From NCBI RefSeq assembly GCF_030272615.1, contig NC_081406.1:184079770-184143769 (forward strand): 64,000 nucleotides of DNA. The letters run 5' to 3'. The translations under genes and the position numbers were made by a program. Below the pieces are notes generated by a model. It did not search any database and was not told where the DNA came from. It was given only the letters and a program-made list of their open reading frames with translations. Shown here piece by piece: positions 34,717-46,287 of the stretch (the first letter of the stretch is position 1; each line of letters starts with the position of its first letter). The stretch is from Cryptomeria japonica (lineage: Eukaryota; Streptophyta; Pinopsida; Cupressales; Cupressaceae).

Positions 34717-35944
34717 TGTAGACACATAAATTTGTCCATGAATTAAATAAATATTTAATATTTATTTAATACATTAATACTCCTTTATTAATTAAATTTA
34801 TATTTAATTAATTCACCATTAGCCTTTTCTTCTATCCTAGTTAAATAAATTTAAGAAATTTATTTTGTTACTAACTATAGTCCCATCTGTTAAATAAATT
34901 AAACATTTATTTAAAATCCTCAAATCAAATCCCCTTTTAAATAAATCAATATAAATTAAAAAATGTCTCATCCACTTGCATTCTCCTACAAATGCAAGTT
35001 GAATATTTTCATTGAAATAAATGATTTTATTTTAATTAAAATTTTACTTTATCCTCACCCACTTGCTTCTAGATTCTTCTAACCCCTTCTAAATTAGCCT
35101 AATGCCTCTTCTAATCATTTGCACAATCCTAAACCAGAATTAACCCCCAACCCATCATCTCAACCATTTAAGACTCTTACAGAGTCATAAATGCTTCCCT
35201 TCTTCAACACACTAACCCACATGGGTCTTGACCCTTTTGTGAAGGCTTAACCATGGGTAAAATTTGCACAAGAGTTTACCCATTGGATAATAACCTTACC
35301 CTTGGATAATAGCTTTATCCAATAACCCAACCCACATGAATTAACCCTCATGTCTTCTTGGGCATTAAATGATCCTTCCCTCCCCTCTCAAGACATCTCA
35401 TGCTAACACTTGTTATCATGGGATTGGGTTGAAAACCATCACATGGATCATAAATCATACAATCTTGGCCCTCCACAAACCAAATCAATCCTGACCATCC
35501 AATCTTCTATTTTTCCTATAAATAGAACCCTTCTCCTCAAGCAAAGGAGGAAGCATTAGAGAATTGTTATTATAGTAAAATTTGAATAGATACTTATAGC
35601 TTTCTCATAGCATCACTCCTTGCATTTGCATAGCATATGTTTTTTATTTCAACCATATTGAATCTCCATTTGACATCCATGGTTAATGTTAAAAGAAAAG
35701 AGCTCTACTCATTTGGAACTTGGAGAGGAGGGAAACAAGGGAGGAGCAACAAAGGCATCATGAAATCATCTTAGGGAGACTATGCTCCTTTCTTTTGTTT
35801 TGTTCATGTTTCATTTATGCTTTTTGAATCTTCTTTGATATGTTTTTGGAATATTTTTAGTTCTTTGTTTTGGTTTTATGGTTGAAACTAACATACTAAC
35901 ATTGAACTTTGTTTTTGGATCTTGTCCACATTTCCATGGCATCA
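34717..35944 (+). repeat. 5' LTR of E9
   Basis: 1,228 bp from TGTAGACACATAAATTTG to CCATGGCATCA. The first 120 bp are rich in ATTTAATTAAATA-like words. A TATA box TATAAATA is at 35517-35524, about 800 bp into the LTR. The partner LTR is not in the window, so the ends rest on the TG...CA rule, on the primer site and on the break in E7 at 34716. Confidence 0.65.
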
Positions 35945-35946
35945 TT

Positions 35947-35964
35947 TGGTGAACCTGATGTGAA
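35947..35964 (+). other. Probable primer binding site of E9
   Basis: TGGTGAACCTGATGTGAA lies 2 bp after the LTR end. It has the TGG start expected of a tRNA 3' end complement. I do not assign the tRNA. Confidence 0.5.
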
Positions 35965-36024
35965 TCCAATACTTAAAAATTAAAAATTGTGCTAACCCTT
36001 TTGAAACTTCCAGGTTTTTCATGC

Positions 36025-36260
36025 ATAGGTTGCGCTTTAGCGCCTTCAACGCCTATATTAGCACCTTTGTCACGCATTTTATCACCCTATAAATTATTTT
36101 TGTTGCTTAGTATTTAGCGTTTTTGTTTAGTTTTCTAGCACTTTTGATCTAGTTTAGTGCTTTTGAAGCTTTTTGTAGCACTTTTAGGTTAAGTCTAGCG
36201 CTTTTGTTATCTATCTAGCGATTTTGTCCTGTATTAATTTAGTACTTTTGTAACAAATAA
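36025..36260 (+). repeat. Degenerate AGCGCTTTTG-like motif cluster
   Basis: About a dozen imperfect copies of the word AG(C/T)(G/A)CTTTTG, irregularly spaced by 15-30 bp, lie in the E9 leader just downstream of the primer site. Confidence 0.7.
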
Positions 36261-36430
36261 ATAGTTGCTTTTGTAACCTCAAAGAAAAAAAAATTAGGCT
36301 TTTGATCCCACCATGTGAACTAACATTTTTAGGGTGTTTGTTTCAGGTTTTCTAATATTTGTGCACGTTTTTGGAAGGAGTTAGTTAAATGATTTTACTT
36401 TCTTTGGTTTGAAACAATCTTTCTTGTTTT

Positions 36431-36945
36431 TCACAAAGGGGATTAAAAAGAACATCATCTTTCAAATTTGGTGTAACTAAAACAAATTTAATTTTCATTT
36501 GGTGCATAGCACAAACTTCATTTGTTTTATTTTGCTACAAAGGGGATTAGAAAGAACATCATCTTTGAAATTTGGTGCAACTAAAACAAACTTCATTTTC
36601 ATTTGGTGCATAAAATGAATTTCATTTGTTTTATTTTTCTACAAAGGGGATTGAAAATAACATCATCTTTCAAATTTGGTGCAACTAAAACAAAATTTAT
36701 TTTTATTTGGTGCATAAAACGAACTTCATTTGTTTTATTTTGTTACAAAGGGAATTAAAAAGAACATCATCTTTCAAACTTGGTGCAACTAAAATAAACT
36801 TCATTTTCATTTGGTGCATAAAATGAAGTTCATTTGTTTTATTTTTCTACAAAGGGAATGAAAAAGAACATCATCTTTCAAATTTGGTGCAACTAAAACA
36901 AACTCGTCTTCATTTGGTACAAAACAAGAACTTCACATTTAGTTT
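36431..36945 (+). repeat. 104-bp tandem repeat, five copies, in the E9 leader
   Basis: Copies start near 36431, 36535, 36639, 36743 and 36848. Each contains ACAAAGGG, AACATCATCTTTCAAA, CAACTAAAACAAA and CATTTGGTGCATAAAA. The last copy diverges after 36905. Non-coding, on the untranslated 5' part of E9. Confidence 0.9.
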
Positions 36946-39166
36946 TTTTCTCCGAAGGGCTACACGACTTTGTTTGGTTGATCATGATTTTATTTTTTTG
37001 ACTGAGTTTTTATTCCAAGTTTTCTTCAAAAAAGGTCAAATCATTGCTATCTTGGGTAAAATAAACACCATGTATTTTGGAACAAAATTTCCAAGTAGCA
37101 TTTAGACAACATTGTGATATTGGTTAAAAAGAAAGAATGTTCATTGTGAATCGAAGGAGATAGGTATATGCTCTCCCCTAAATTGGGTGATCAAAAAGCC
37201 AAACTCGCCATTTTACTTGCTTTCTTTTATTTTCCACAATAGGATAAAACCTTTAGTAGGCATGCCCCCCCAAGGAGCCTCTTAGGCTCAAGTCATTAAG
37301 GTCAGTTACAGGGGAATGCCCTAAGTGAGGAATGACTAACGTCAAGTATTCCAACCCACTATAATCAAATGTGGATGTGATGAAAATTATGTTCAATGGT
37401 TTTTCTCAGTGATTAGCCTTCCCCCAGTATCCTTGCGATACGTAAAGCCTTTGTTCTAAAGGTTGGGAAAACTCTTGAGGGAGCCTATCACTAAAGACCA
37501 AATGGAAGCCTTACTAAAAACTTTAAAAGCAGAAACCTCATCGAGTCAGTTAGCCAAACATTTATAATATCATTGTGCAAGGGTGGGGAAGAATCTCCCA
37601 AGAAAATGATCCAATTGAGGATAAATTCTCTTTGGTTCAAATTCTAGACAAAGGCAAAAAAATGGGTGCACCTTCGGGTGCGACAAGGTTGTTTGAGTAG
37701 ATGGAGTATCAAGTATGGGCTATTGATATTAGGAATGACCTTTTGTACAATAGTATATTCTATTTGATTTGTCTTTTGTTTGTTCAAAACCTGTGAAAAC
37801 AAAAGGGCATTTGAAAATATCCTTGAGTGGATTTGAAAAGATATTAAACATACATCAACAGTTATCAACAGAGAAGAAATGTTTTGTTTTATGTGCTTGT
37901 GTGCTTGTTGTGTCTTATTGTCAAAGAAATAATCAACCATTTGAAACAAGTTACATCCCAACAATAATCTAAAACAACCAAAACAAAATTCTTGAAAAAG
38001 CCATCAATGCTTTGTGTTTGGAAATCTCTCAAATACACCAAAAAAACAATTTATCGACAAACCAAAAAGAAGAAAAGTGAAAATAAAATAAAAAAGAGAA
38101 GTTTATTGTACAAAAATCTTAAGCTATTGTTAAAACAGTGCACCTTCCTCCATCACTATCGTTATTTTAGTTATGGTTTCACCGATGATTTTGAACTAAA
38201 ACCCCTTGTATCACAAGCTTTCTTTCAAAAAATATATTTATCATATAGACACAACCACATTCAACGCATTAATCCATCATACATTCCACAACCTGCAATC
38301 ACCTATTAGAGGCTCAAAGTTTACACCTTCCACACTTCATCTTCTTAACTCAATCACACCTTCCATAATCATTTTTTTTCCAAACATTTCCGAATTCACA
38401 TACCTTCTATAATCATACTTTAAATTCATCATCTTTCATTTTCCATAAATCATTTCCAAATTTCATACACTTCATCTTCTTAACTCAATCACATCTTCCA
38501 TAATCAGTTTTTTCCAAACATTTCCAAATTCACATACCTTCCATAATCATACTTCAAATTCATCATCTTTCATTTTCCATAAACCATTTCCAAAACTTTC
38601 CAAAATCAAATATCATAATCATTTATTTAATCCTCCTTACTTCAAAAATCATTCCCAAAATCAATCATCAAATTCATAGTCACTTAGTAGAAATTCCAAG
38701 GTTCACATTCATTCCAAAATTCACATTTCAATAAGCATCAACAATCCATTCCACTCTCGAGCCTACAAAGGTCTTGTCCTTCGTTATTTCAAGATATTGC
38801 TAAATCATACCAACAAAATTACTCTCTAGTGTGTATCTACATCTAGGATCAATCATCCTAAAAGACATTACTAAGAATCATAGATAGGTTAAAACTAGTT
38901 CATGAGTGCAACCTCTCATTACTAGGTAGCTTGGGATTGTAAACAACACAAACTATGCTACACCTCATCTCACAATTGTTGAAACACCAAACAAGCAATT
39001 CTAAAGAGGACTTTGTTGATACCCAACCTTGCATGTAGGAGATCAAACACCCACAAAATACTTCAAATTCACCATCATCTCCATATCATCTTGGAACTAA
39101 AATAGGGGATTAACCACCCACTTTGCACCCATATCATTTTGACTTTATCGAATGTGTGCTTCAAAC
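36946..39166 (+). other. E9 untranslated leader
   Basis: Sequence between the 104-bp repeats and gag with no domain. It includes AC- and T-rich stretches and the duplication at 38333. Long leaders are usual in Tat/Ogre elements. Confidence 0.6.
38333..38605 (+). repeat. 135-bp tandem duplication in the E9 leader
   Basis: 38333-38467 and 38468-38605 repeat the words CTTCATCTTCTTAACTCAAT, CCTTCCATAATCAT and CATCATCTTTCATTTTCCAT in the same order. Confidence 0.85.
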
Positions 39167-40208
39167 ATGGCTCAAACTAGGTCTCAAAGTCAGAGACAAA
39201 CTCAAATTGAAATATGAGAAGAAGAAGAAGATGGTGTTAACCCATTTTCTGAAAGAGGATGCCTAGACACCCCTGCACAAGCACAAATAGAAGAAGTAAC
39301 TAGTAATCCCAGATTTAACAGACTATTTGAGGAAACTCTTAGGGGAAATGTTGATGCCCATTTTATGACTCGCTCAAGAAGGAGAAAAAATCCTAGCAGA
39401 ATTTGATGTGTCACAACTTATGGATATGCCAGAACAATCCCAACATAGCCATCGGGAAGAGAAAAATCAAGTCAATAGAAGAGAAGAAAATAGCTACAAC
39501 TATGATGATAACTATCAACAAGGGAATATCCCACTTCCTCCCATAGAAATGGATATGTTAAGACAACATATGCAAGACCTCTCCCAACAAGTACACTCAG
39601 GAAGGTCACAGAAGTAGTATGCTCTAGAAGATATATGTCCATATCCATTTGATAGAAACACGATCATGCCTCCTTTCCCATGCAATTTTGAAACACCAAA
39701 ATTTGACAAATACAAGGAGAAAGGAGCTCCCATGGACCATGTAAGAGAGTTTTATTTTGAATTCATAGAGGTGGAATATGATGAAACATATCTAATGTAC
39801 CTCTTCCCTCAAAGTTTAGGCAGATCATCCATGCAATGGTTTTCATGTTTTCCAGGAGGTATATGAACATTTGAGGACCTGGTACAAAAATTTATCACTC
39901 ATCATGCACATAAGATAGAACGCGATGTCTCCATGGTTGATTTATGCAATACAAAACAAAATAATGGCGAGTTATTCTTGACATTCTTACAAAGATGGAG
40001 AAACCTTTCTATTAGATGTTCCTTCCCCATTCCTGAAGAACAATTAGTTGAAATTTTTATTTCAAACTTAAATGAGGAAACAAAATTCTACTTAGACATC
40101 AAATGTTCAGACATTTTCAAAGACGTGATAGCCTTGGGGCTTAAAATCAAGAAAGCCCTTATCAAAAAGGGACTTGTCAAAATATACAAAGACAAGGATG
40201 GTCCATGA
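39167..40208 (+). pseudogene. E9 gag (retrotransposon gag domain), broken
   Basis: A start ATG at 39167 opens MAQTRSQSQRQTQIEI, then stops at TGA; the frame resumes around 39222. The capsid-like domain occupies 39630-40208: FPCNFETPKFDKYKEKGAP, MYLFPQSLGRSSMQWF, then FEDLVQKFITHHAHKIERD and LFLTFLQRWRNLSIR. This matches the Retrotrans_gag pattern of Tat/Ogre elements. A stop at about 39865 and one at about 39616 break it. Gag builds the particle and packages RNA. Confidence 0.82.
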
Positions 40209-40399
40209 CCAACCTATAACAATGACAAACCAAATTTTTGGGCCAAGAACAAAAACATTGTTAATGATGGTATTGTAGATGCACGAACTATTAAAATCGC
40301 CCAACCCATAGTCAAAATTATCAGGAAAGCCGATAATTGTAACAACCCCACTATCAACCAAGGTAGTCCCCAAAATAATCAATGAAATCAAACTCCTAA

Positions 40400-41709
40400 T
40401 ATGCAAAAAGAGGCACCTCAAAAAATGTATCCTACCTATAAACCCAATTGAACATACACACCCTTGGGAGAACCCCTTGAAAATATATTACGACAACTCA
40501 TATCTTTTGATCTTGTCACATTGCCTAAAATGTCAGATTATGAACCATAGATTAAACCTTCATGGTGGAGAGATAATGAATATTGTGAATTTCATAAAGG
40601 AAAAGGACACAAAACAAACAACTACCATTGGTTAAAAGATATCGTTCAAGACCTCATTGATCGAGGTGACATAGAAGTGGATGGTCACAATTTAAAAAAC
40701 TGCCAATACTGATCATACCATGTTAAAAAATCCACTCCCATCATATGAAAAAGGAGGTCCCTCCCATCAAGGTAAAAACCAAGATAACATGATGAATTAT
40801 AAATGCGCACCATATACTTATACTATCAACAAGCTATATGATGTCAATGAACAAGTTGCAACCATTACAATCAAAGGTAAAGATCACACATGCAACGTTG
40901 TTACTCGTCGTAGTAAGATTACTTTACAAGGAGCACCATCAAGAGTAACATGCATGCCCAAACATTATAACCTTGTCGACCAATTTGATAAGACACCAGA
41001 ACTTATCTCCATACTAGAGCTTTTGTGCCTATCACCCTCACATAAAACTATCTTAGATCAAGTTCTCCAAGAAGCATCAGCTCCATCCAATCTCATCACA
41101 AATAAATTTCAAGCCATGGTTGGAATTTTTAAATCATCACCATGTCTTACTTTTGCTGAGAATGACAATGTGTCCTTTCAACAACCGCATAATGCCCCTC
41201 TCCACATTGAGGGATTCATGCAGAAACACGAAATCAAGCAAGTCTTGATTGATAATGGAGCTAGCCTTAACATTTGTACCTTACAGTTAATCATAGCATT
41301 GGGATATGCAAAAGATACAATAGATGCTAGAAAGTGGATCACCATCAAGGCCTATGATGATGCAGAATGCTCTTCTAAAGGGTGTGTTACTCTACCAGAC
41401 AGGGTAGGACCTATGGTGGAGAATGTGGTTTCCCAATTCCTAGACCTCCCTCTTCCATATAATCTCCTATTAGGTAGACCATGGATTCATTCCATGCAAG
41501 ATGTACCATCCACTTACCATCAATGCATCAAGTTTCCACATAATGGAGTAGAGATTACTATCCTTGGTGATGCCAACCCATTCGCCTTTTGCAACAATAT
41601 AAGGCATCAACCTGATATCTCAGTCCCTAGAAATAGAGAAGCCATCACCTCATCATATTACATCAACCCAACAAATCTCACCAGTCCACCGATCCCTACG
41701 CCCAAATAG
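40400..41709 (+). pseudogene. E9 gag C-terminus and aspartic protease
   Basis: The region starts with EYCEFHKGKGHKTNNY (40580-40625), a knuckle-like C-x-x-H pattern usual in this group. The open frame 40720-41709 (329 residues) holds the protease: VLIDNGASLNICTLQ near 41242-41286 (active Asp in D-N-G, as commonly seen in Tat/Ogre) and LPYNLLLGRPWIHSM near 41452-41496 (flap-distal G-R-P). A frameshift lies near 40715. The protease processes the polyprotein. Confidence 0.8.
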
Positions 41710-42887
41710 GAGAAGCTGAAAAATGAAAGTAAAGGATGAAGGCCCGGGAGAATATAATATTAGTTAACTTTTCTGTGTTGGCCAACTACCCCTCTCACCT
41801 AGGACTCATGGCAAACCACAAATGTTACTCAAGCCACTTGTTGCAGCCAACACTAACACACTTAATGGATTCATCCTAGGCAGATGACAAGAACAAGAAA
41901 ATATTGATGAAGACTTGGCAGGATGGATCTACAACCAATACAGCTAGACAACATATCAATATCCCTACAGAGAGATATGGTAAAGGTTTTACCCTGATGC
42001 AAAAAATAGGCTATGATGACAATAGTGCATTGGAATCCCACAAACAAGGTGTACAAGAGCCATTGCAACCCTTGTTCTAGCCATGGGATAAAAATGGACT
42101 TGAATTCAACCCAGGTTCAGGAGGCTCTTCTAAGCTCAAGGTTCCAAGAAAACAAAAGCAGACCACTTCCAAGTTCACCCCTTCTAGAAGTAGGACAATG
42201 TCCATTGAAAATCAACCTACAAGATTAGAAAAATCCAGTCACAAAAGCAGTTCTCAATCGTAGTCTCTACATACAACAAGTAAGAAAAAGAGTTATGTTG
42301 TCCACCAAATTGTCACTCTCGGGATAAAAATCTTATCCACTTCAAACACCCAAGAAACATCAACAACCCCGTCAGATAAAACTCCTGTAGCAGCTATCGA
42401 CAAAACTTTCACATTGATTGACATCCCTATAACATACAGTGATAGAGTTATACCAAGTGATTCTGAGACAGATTCACATGAATATGAATGGGGTTCTTTG
42501 GTTTCACATGAATCTAAAGAGGATTCTCCTGGTCCTCTTGTAGACAAAAGCCTTGAAGGAGAGGCATGGATCAAAACCTTTTGGTATTCCAATATTGAAG
42601 ATACTTCAAGAACAAACAGGTCACCTCCCAAGCCTGATTACAAAGAGGATAGTACTGATGATGACCTTGATTCCTCCATACCTACCTTAATTGATGCATC
42701 TTATGACCTCAATCTCATTGATGAAGCCATACCAATTATTTAGCCTATACTCATTGATTGGGACCAGCAAGATCACCCACACCTTGACACCTTCCAAAAT
42801 GATGATGCAATCATATAATTTCTTGAATTATGGGATGACATAGCAAGCGAGGATCACAATACTAGATTCACTATTGAACTTAATAGC
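41710..42887 (+). pseudogene. E9 linker between protease and RT
   Basis: Broken frames without a domain. One stretch (42414-42743) is acidic and Ser-rich (for example SDSETDSHEYEWGSL). This is the usual variable linker of Tat/Ogre pol. No separate gene is called. Confidence 0.6.
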
Positions 42888-44535
42888 GTGACTTACTTTG
42901 GAGAGAATGCCAAACCTTTCAGTCGCAAAAATATTACAACCAAAACAGGATCCTTAAGTGAAAACCACATTGTGGCACTTTTGGAGACCAAAAGAGTAAA
43001 AACAAAGGATGTATCCAAAGGTAAAAACCTCTCCGAGGTGTTGGAAGATGGAAGGTTTGACATTCTCTCCTTCAACACTAATCAGGAGAGATCATCTATT
43101 CTCATTGAAGAAACAAAGGAAGTCAATCTGGGGGCACCAGAAAATTCACACATAATACATATAGTAGAATCATTGACTCTAATTGAAGATCCAGATTTTA
43201 TAGAGTTCTTTCAAAAGAAACAAATCAATTTTGCATGGTCCTATGCAGACATGTTAGGACTATATCTAGAGCTAGTAATGCATCACTTAACAGTAGCAGA
43301 AGGAGCCAAACCAGTAAAACAAAAACTAAGAAAAATGCATCCTCAGATTGCACTCTTAGTAAAAGAAGAACTCAAGAAGCTATTAGATGTGGGTTTCATA
43401 AGACCCATTGATTATACAGAATGGATCTCCAACATTATACCAATGGCCAAAACAACTGGGAGCATCCTTATCTATACAAATTTTAGAGATCTAAACAAAG
43501 CATGTCCTAAGGATGACTTCCCTCTTGCAAACATTAATATGATCATGGACCTCACACTAGGACATGCAATGCTATCACTCATGGATGGCTTTTCAGGATA
43601 CAACTAGATTAAGATTGCTATAGAGGATCAACACAAAACAAATTTTACATTCACATGGGGTACATACTGTTGGAACGTGATTCTATTTGGTCTCAAGAAT
43701 GCAAGTGCCACATATCAAATGGGAATGACTACTATCTACCACGAGATGATGCATACCCTAATGGAAGACTATGTGGATGATTTACTAGCTATATCATTAA
43801 CAAGAGAGGGTCACCTCACCGTGCTGGACAAAATTTTCATCAAACTAGAACAATATAATGTTTGACTCAATCCAAAGAAGTGTGTTTTTGAAGTAACCTT
43901 CGGGAAGCTCCTAGGATACATTGTCTTGAATAAGGGAATTGAGGTTAATACCACAAAGGTAAAAGCAATCATGGAGATGCCACCTCCTAGGAATATCAGT
44001 TAGTTGAGGACATTACAAGGAAGGCTACAGTCAATCCATCACTTCATTGCACAATTGGCTAATAAATGTCACCCCTTCACACATTTGCTCCATAAGAATG
44101 TTTGTTTCAAATGGGAAGAGAATTGTCAGCAAACATTCTAGCAGTTAAAGGACTACCTAATGACACCACCACTACTAACACCACCATCTCCAAATAGCCA
44201 TTATTGTTATACATATCAGCTACAACTATAGCCTTAGGATTATTACTCGCACAACATAATGTAAAAGGCAAAGAATATGCAGTATACTACATATTTAGGA
44301 CACTAGTAGGGTATGAACTCAATTATACCCCTATTGAACGAGCCTACCTAGTAGTGATTTTAGCAACAACTAAACTAAGGCATTATATGTTGACACACAA
44401 GATACAACTCATTGCCAAAATAGATCCACTCAAATACCTACTCAATAAAGCAGCACTAACAGGCCGTTTGGCAAAATGGGTTATGCTCCTCAGTGAATTT
44501 GTCATAGAGTATGTGGACTGAAAATCAATCAAAGA
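42888..44535 (+). pseudogene. E9 gypsy reverse transcriptase and first RNase H
   Basis: RT: KQKLRKMHPQIALLVKEEL, ANINMIMDLTLGHAMLSLMD, FSGYN then stop at 43605, KNASATYQ, catalytic YVDD at 43770-43781, and LNPKKCVFEVTFGKLLGYIV. The connection region follows. The first RNase H has YAVYYIFRTLVGYELNYTPI and TKLRHYMLTHKIQL (44270-44410). At least six stops or shifts are present. RT and RNase H copy the RNA and remove it. Confidence 0.85.
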
Positions 44536-44554
44536 GAATGTCATTGCATATCAG

Positions 44555-45060
44555 TTGGATGAAGCACCACTCATAGGAGACCATCCTCTCATTTCAAATT
44601 TTCCATATGAAGAGATCTTCACAGCCATGCCAACACAAAAATGGAAGCTATATTTTGATGGGTCCTACACTAGACATGGTTCAAGAGTTGGCATTCTCTT
44701 TATCACACCTCAAGGTGATAGCATTCCAAAATTATACATGCTTGCATTCCCCTACACAAACAACATAGCCGATTATTAAGCCTTGATCATAGGACTAAGA
44801 ATGGTCATACAATGGAACTTAAAGGAGCTACAGGTCTATGGTGATTCATAGCTAGTCATATGGCAGGTCAATGATGAATACCAAACTAAGGATAATAAGC
44901 TCATGCCTTACAAGAAAATGGTTGATAGTTTCAAGGAATTATTTACAGCTATCACTTTTGATCAAATTCCTTGAGATGATAACAGAGTTGCAGATGCAAT
45001 GGATACAATAGCCTCTCTCCTCAATCTTCTACAAAATTCAACATGCTACGAGTTCTTGGT
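44555..45060 (+). pseudogene. E9 second (archaeal-type) RNase H, broken
   Basis: WKLYFDGSYTRHGSRVGI (44640-44695) carries the first catalytic Asp in the D-G-S context. IADY near 44770 matches the second acidic position and is followed by a TAA at 44777. VYGDS (44836-44850) carries the third. An extra RNase H after the first is characteristic of Tat/Ogre elements. Two stops interrupt it. Confidence 0.78.
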
Positions 45061-45307
45061 TGAATAGCTTTGGATCCCTGCTTATGATATCTTAGAATCT
45101 GAGATGGTTTGTCAACTTATCGGTCTTGATTCCCCATGGTATGGTGAGTTTTATGTTTACCTATGTGATCAAATCCTTCCACCATACCAATCAAACAACC
45201 AATGAAAAACCTTCATATGTCAAACCACCTGATACACCATCATTGTTGAAACCCTATACCAATGAAGTCTCGATGGTACTCTCCTCTGATGTTTAGAGAA
45301 AGGTGAG

Positions 45308-46287
45308 GTGACCGCACCTTTAGAAGAAGTACATGAAGGTATCTGTGGGGCTCATTCAAGTGGACCTTCATTAGCTAAAAAGATAATGCGGGCAGGATAC
45401 TATTGCCCCTCCATGGAAAAAGACTCTTACTACTTTGTCAAAAAATGCAAGAAGTGCCAAGTTCATGGAGATTTGATACATGCACCAATGCAAGAATTGA
45501 AACCCATCACAACACCATGGTCCTTTTGTCAGTGAGGACTTGACCTTGTAGGTAAAATCCATCCATCTTCATCCAATGGTCACAACTTCATCATTACCAC
45601 CACAAAATACTTCACCAAGTGGATCAAAGTTGTTGCACTTACCCAAGTAACTCGCAAGAATATCGCTTCATTTATTTTAAACTATATCATCTGCTGGTAT
45701 GGTGTACCCATGTCTATCATCATAGATAATAGGCTTCCTTTCAAAAATTAGGATGTCTGCAAACTCTGTGAGAAGTTTCATATGAAACACCATGTCTCCA
45801 CCCCATATTACCCACAAGGAAATGGTCAAGCAGAACCCTCAAATAAGAACATATTAAGAATCCTCAAAAAGATAGTCAATGATGTCGATCATGATTGGCA
45901 CATTTATCTGAATCCTGCACTATGGGTATATCGAACTAGAATTTGAACCCCTATAGGTGCAACCCCATACTCACTTGTTTATGGAGTAGAAGCTATCCTG
46001 CCTACTGAGGTAGAATTACCATCCCTATGGGTTGCCTTGGAAAATATGATAAATGATGAAGAGTATCAAGTCTCCCATCTTCAAGACTTGGAACTGTTTG
46101 ATGAAAAGAAACAAGCTACATACAATCACCTAAAAGCATATCAGTAGTGCATGAGTAGACGCTACAATCATAGAGTCAAACCTCCCACATTTGAGTTAGG
46201 AGATCTTATTCTTAGAGAGAATCCTCACAATCAAACCAAACAAAGAACATCAAGGTAAATTTGAATCCAATTGGTTGGGTCCTATTG
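45308..46287 (+). pseudogene. E9 integrase, cut at its C-terminus
   Basis: The zinc domain has HEGICGAHSSGPSLAKKI and YFVKKCKKCQ (HHCC). The catalytic core: GLDLVGKIHPSSSNGHNF (first Asp), SIIIDNRLPF (second Asp), YYPQGNGQAEPSNKNI (Glu). The C-terminal text RRYNHRVKPPTFELGDLIL follows, then NQTKQRTSR. The reading breaks off at 46287, where E10 begins. Stops near 45535, 45750, 45945 and 46146. Confidence 0.85.

Larger units (their letters stand above)
34717..46287 (+). mobile_element. E9: Tat/Ogre-like Ty3/gypsy element, 3' cut
   Basis: 5' LTR (34717-35944), primer site, a 3.2-kb untranslated leader with tandem repeats, gag (39167-40208), gag/protease (40400-41709), then pol with RT, two RNase H regions and integrase (42888-46287). 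RT before integrase shows gypsy. A second, archaeal-type RNase H (44640-44900) marks the Tat/Ogre group. Integrase is cut at 46287 by E10, and no 3' LTR is seen in the window. Many stops. Confidence 0.85.

Noticed and set aside
34489-34746. Plus-strand open frame near 34500
   Set aside because: It is the antisense shadow of the decayed gypsy E7 region, without domain.
36431-36945. 104-bp repeats as a CRISPR array
   Set aside because: There are no unique spacers; the units are contiguous and diverged, and the context is a plant retrotransposon leader.
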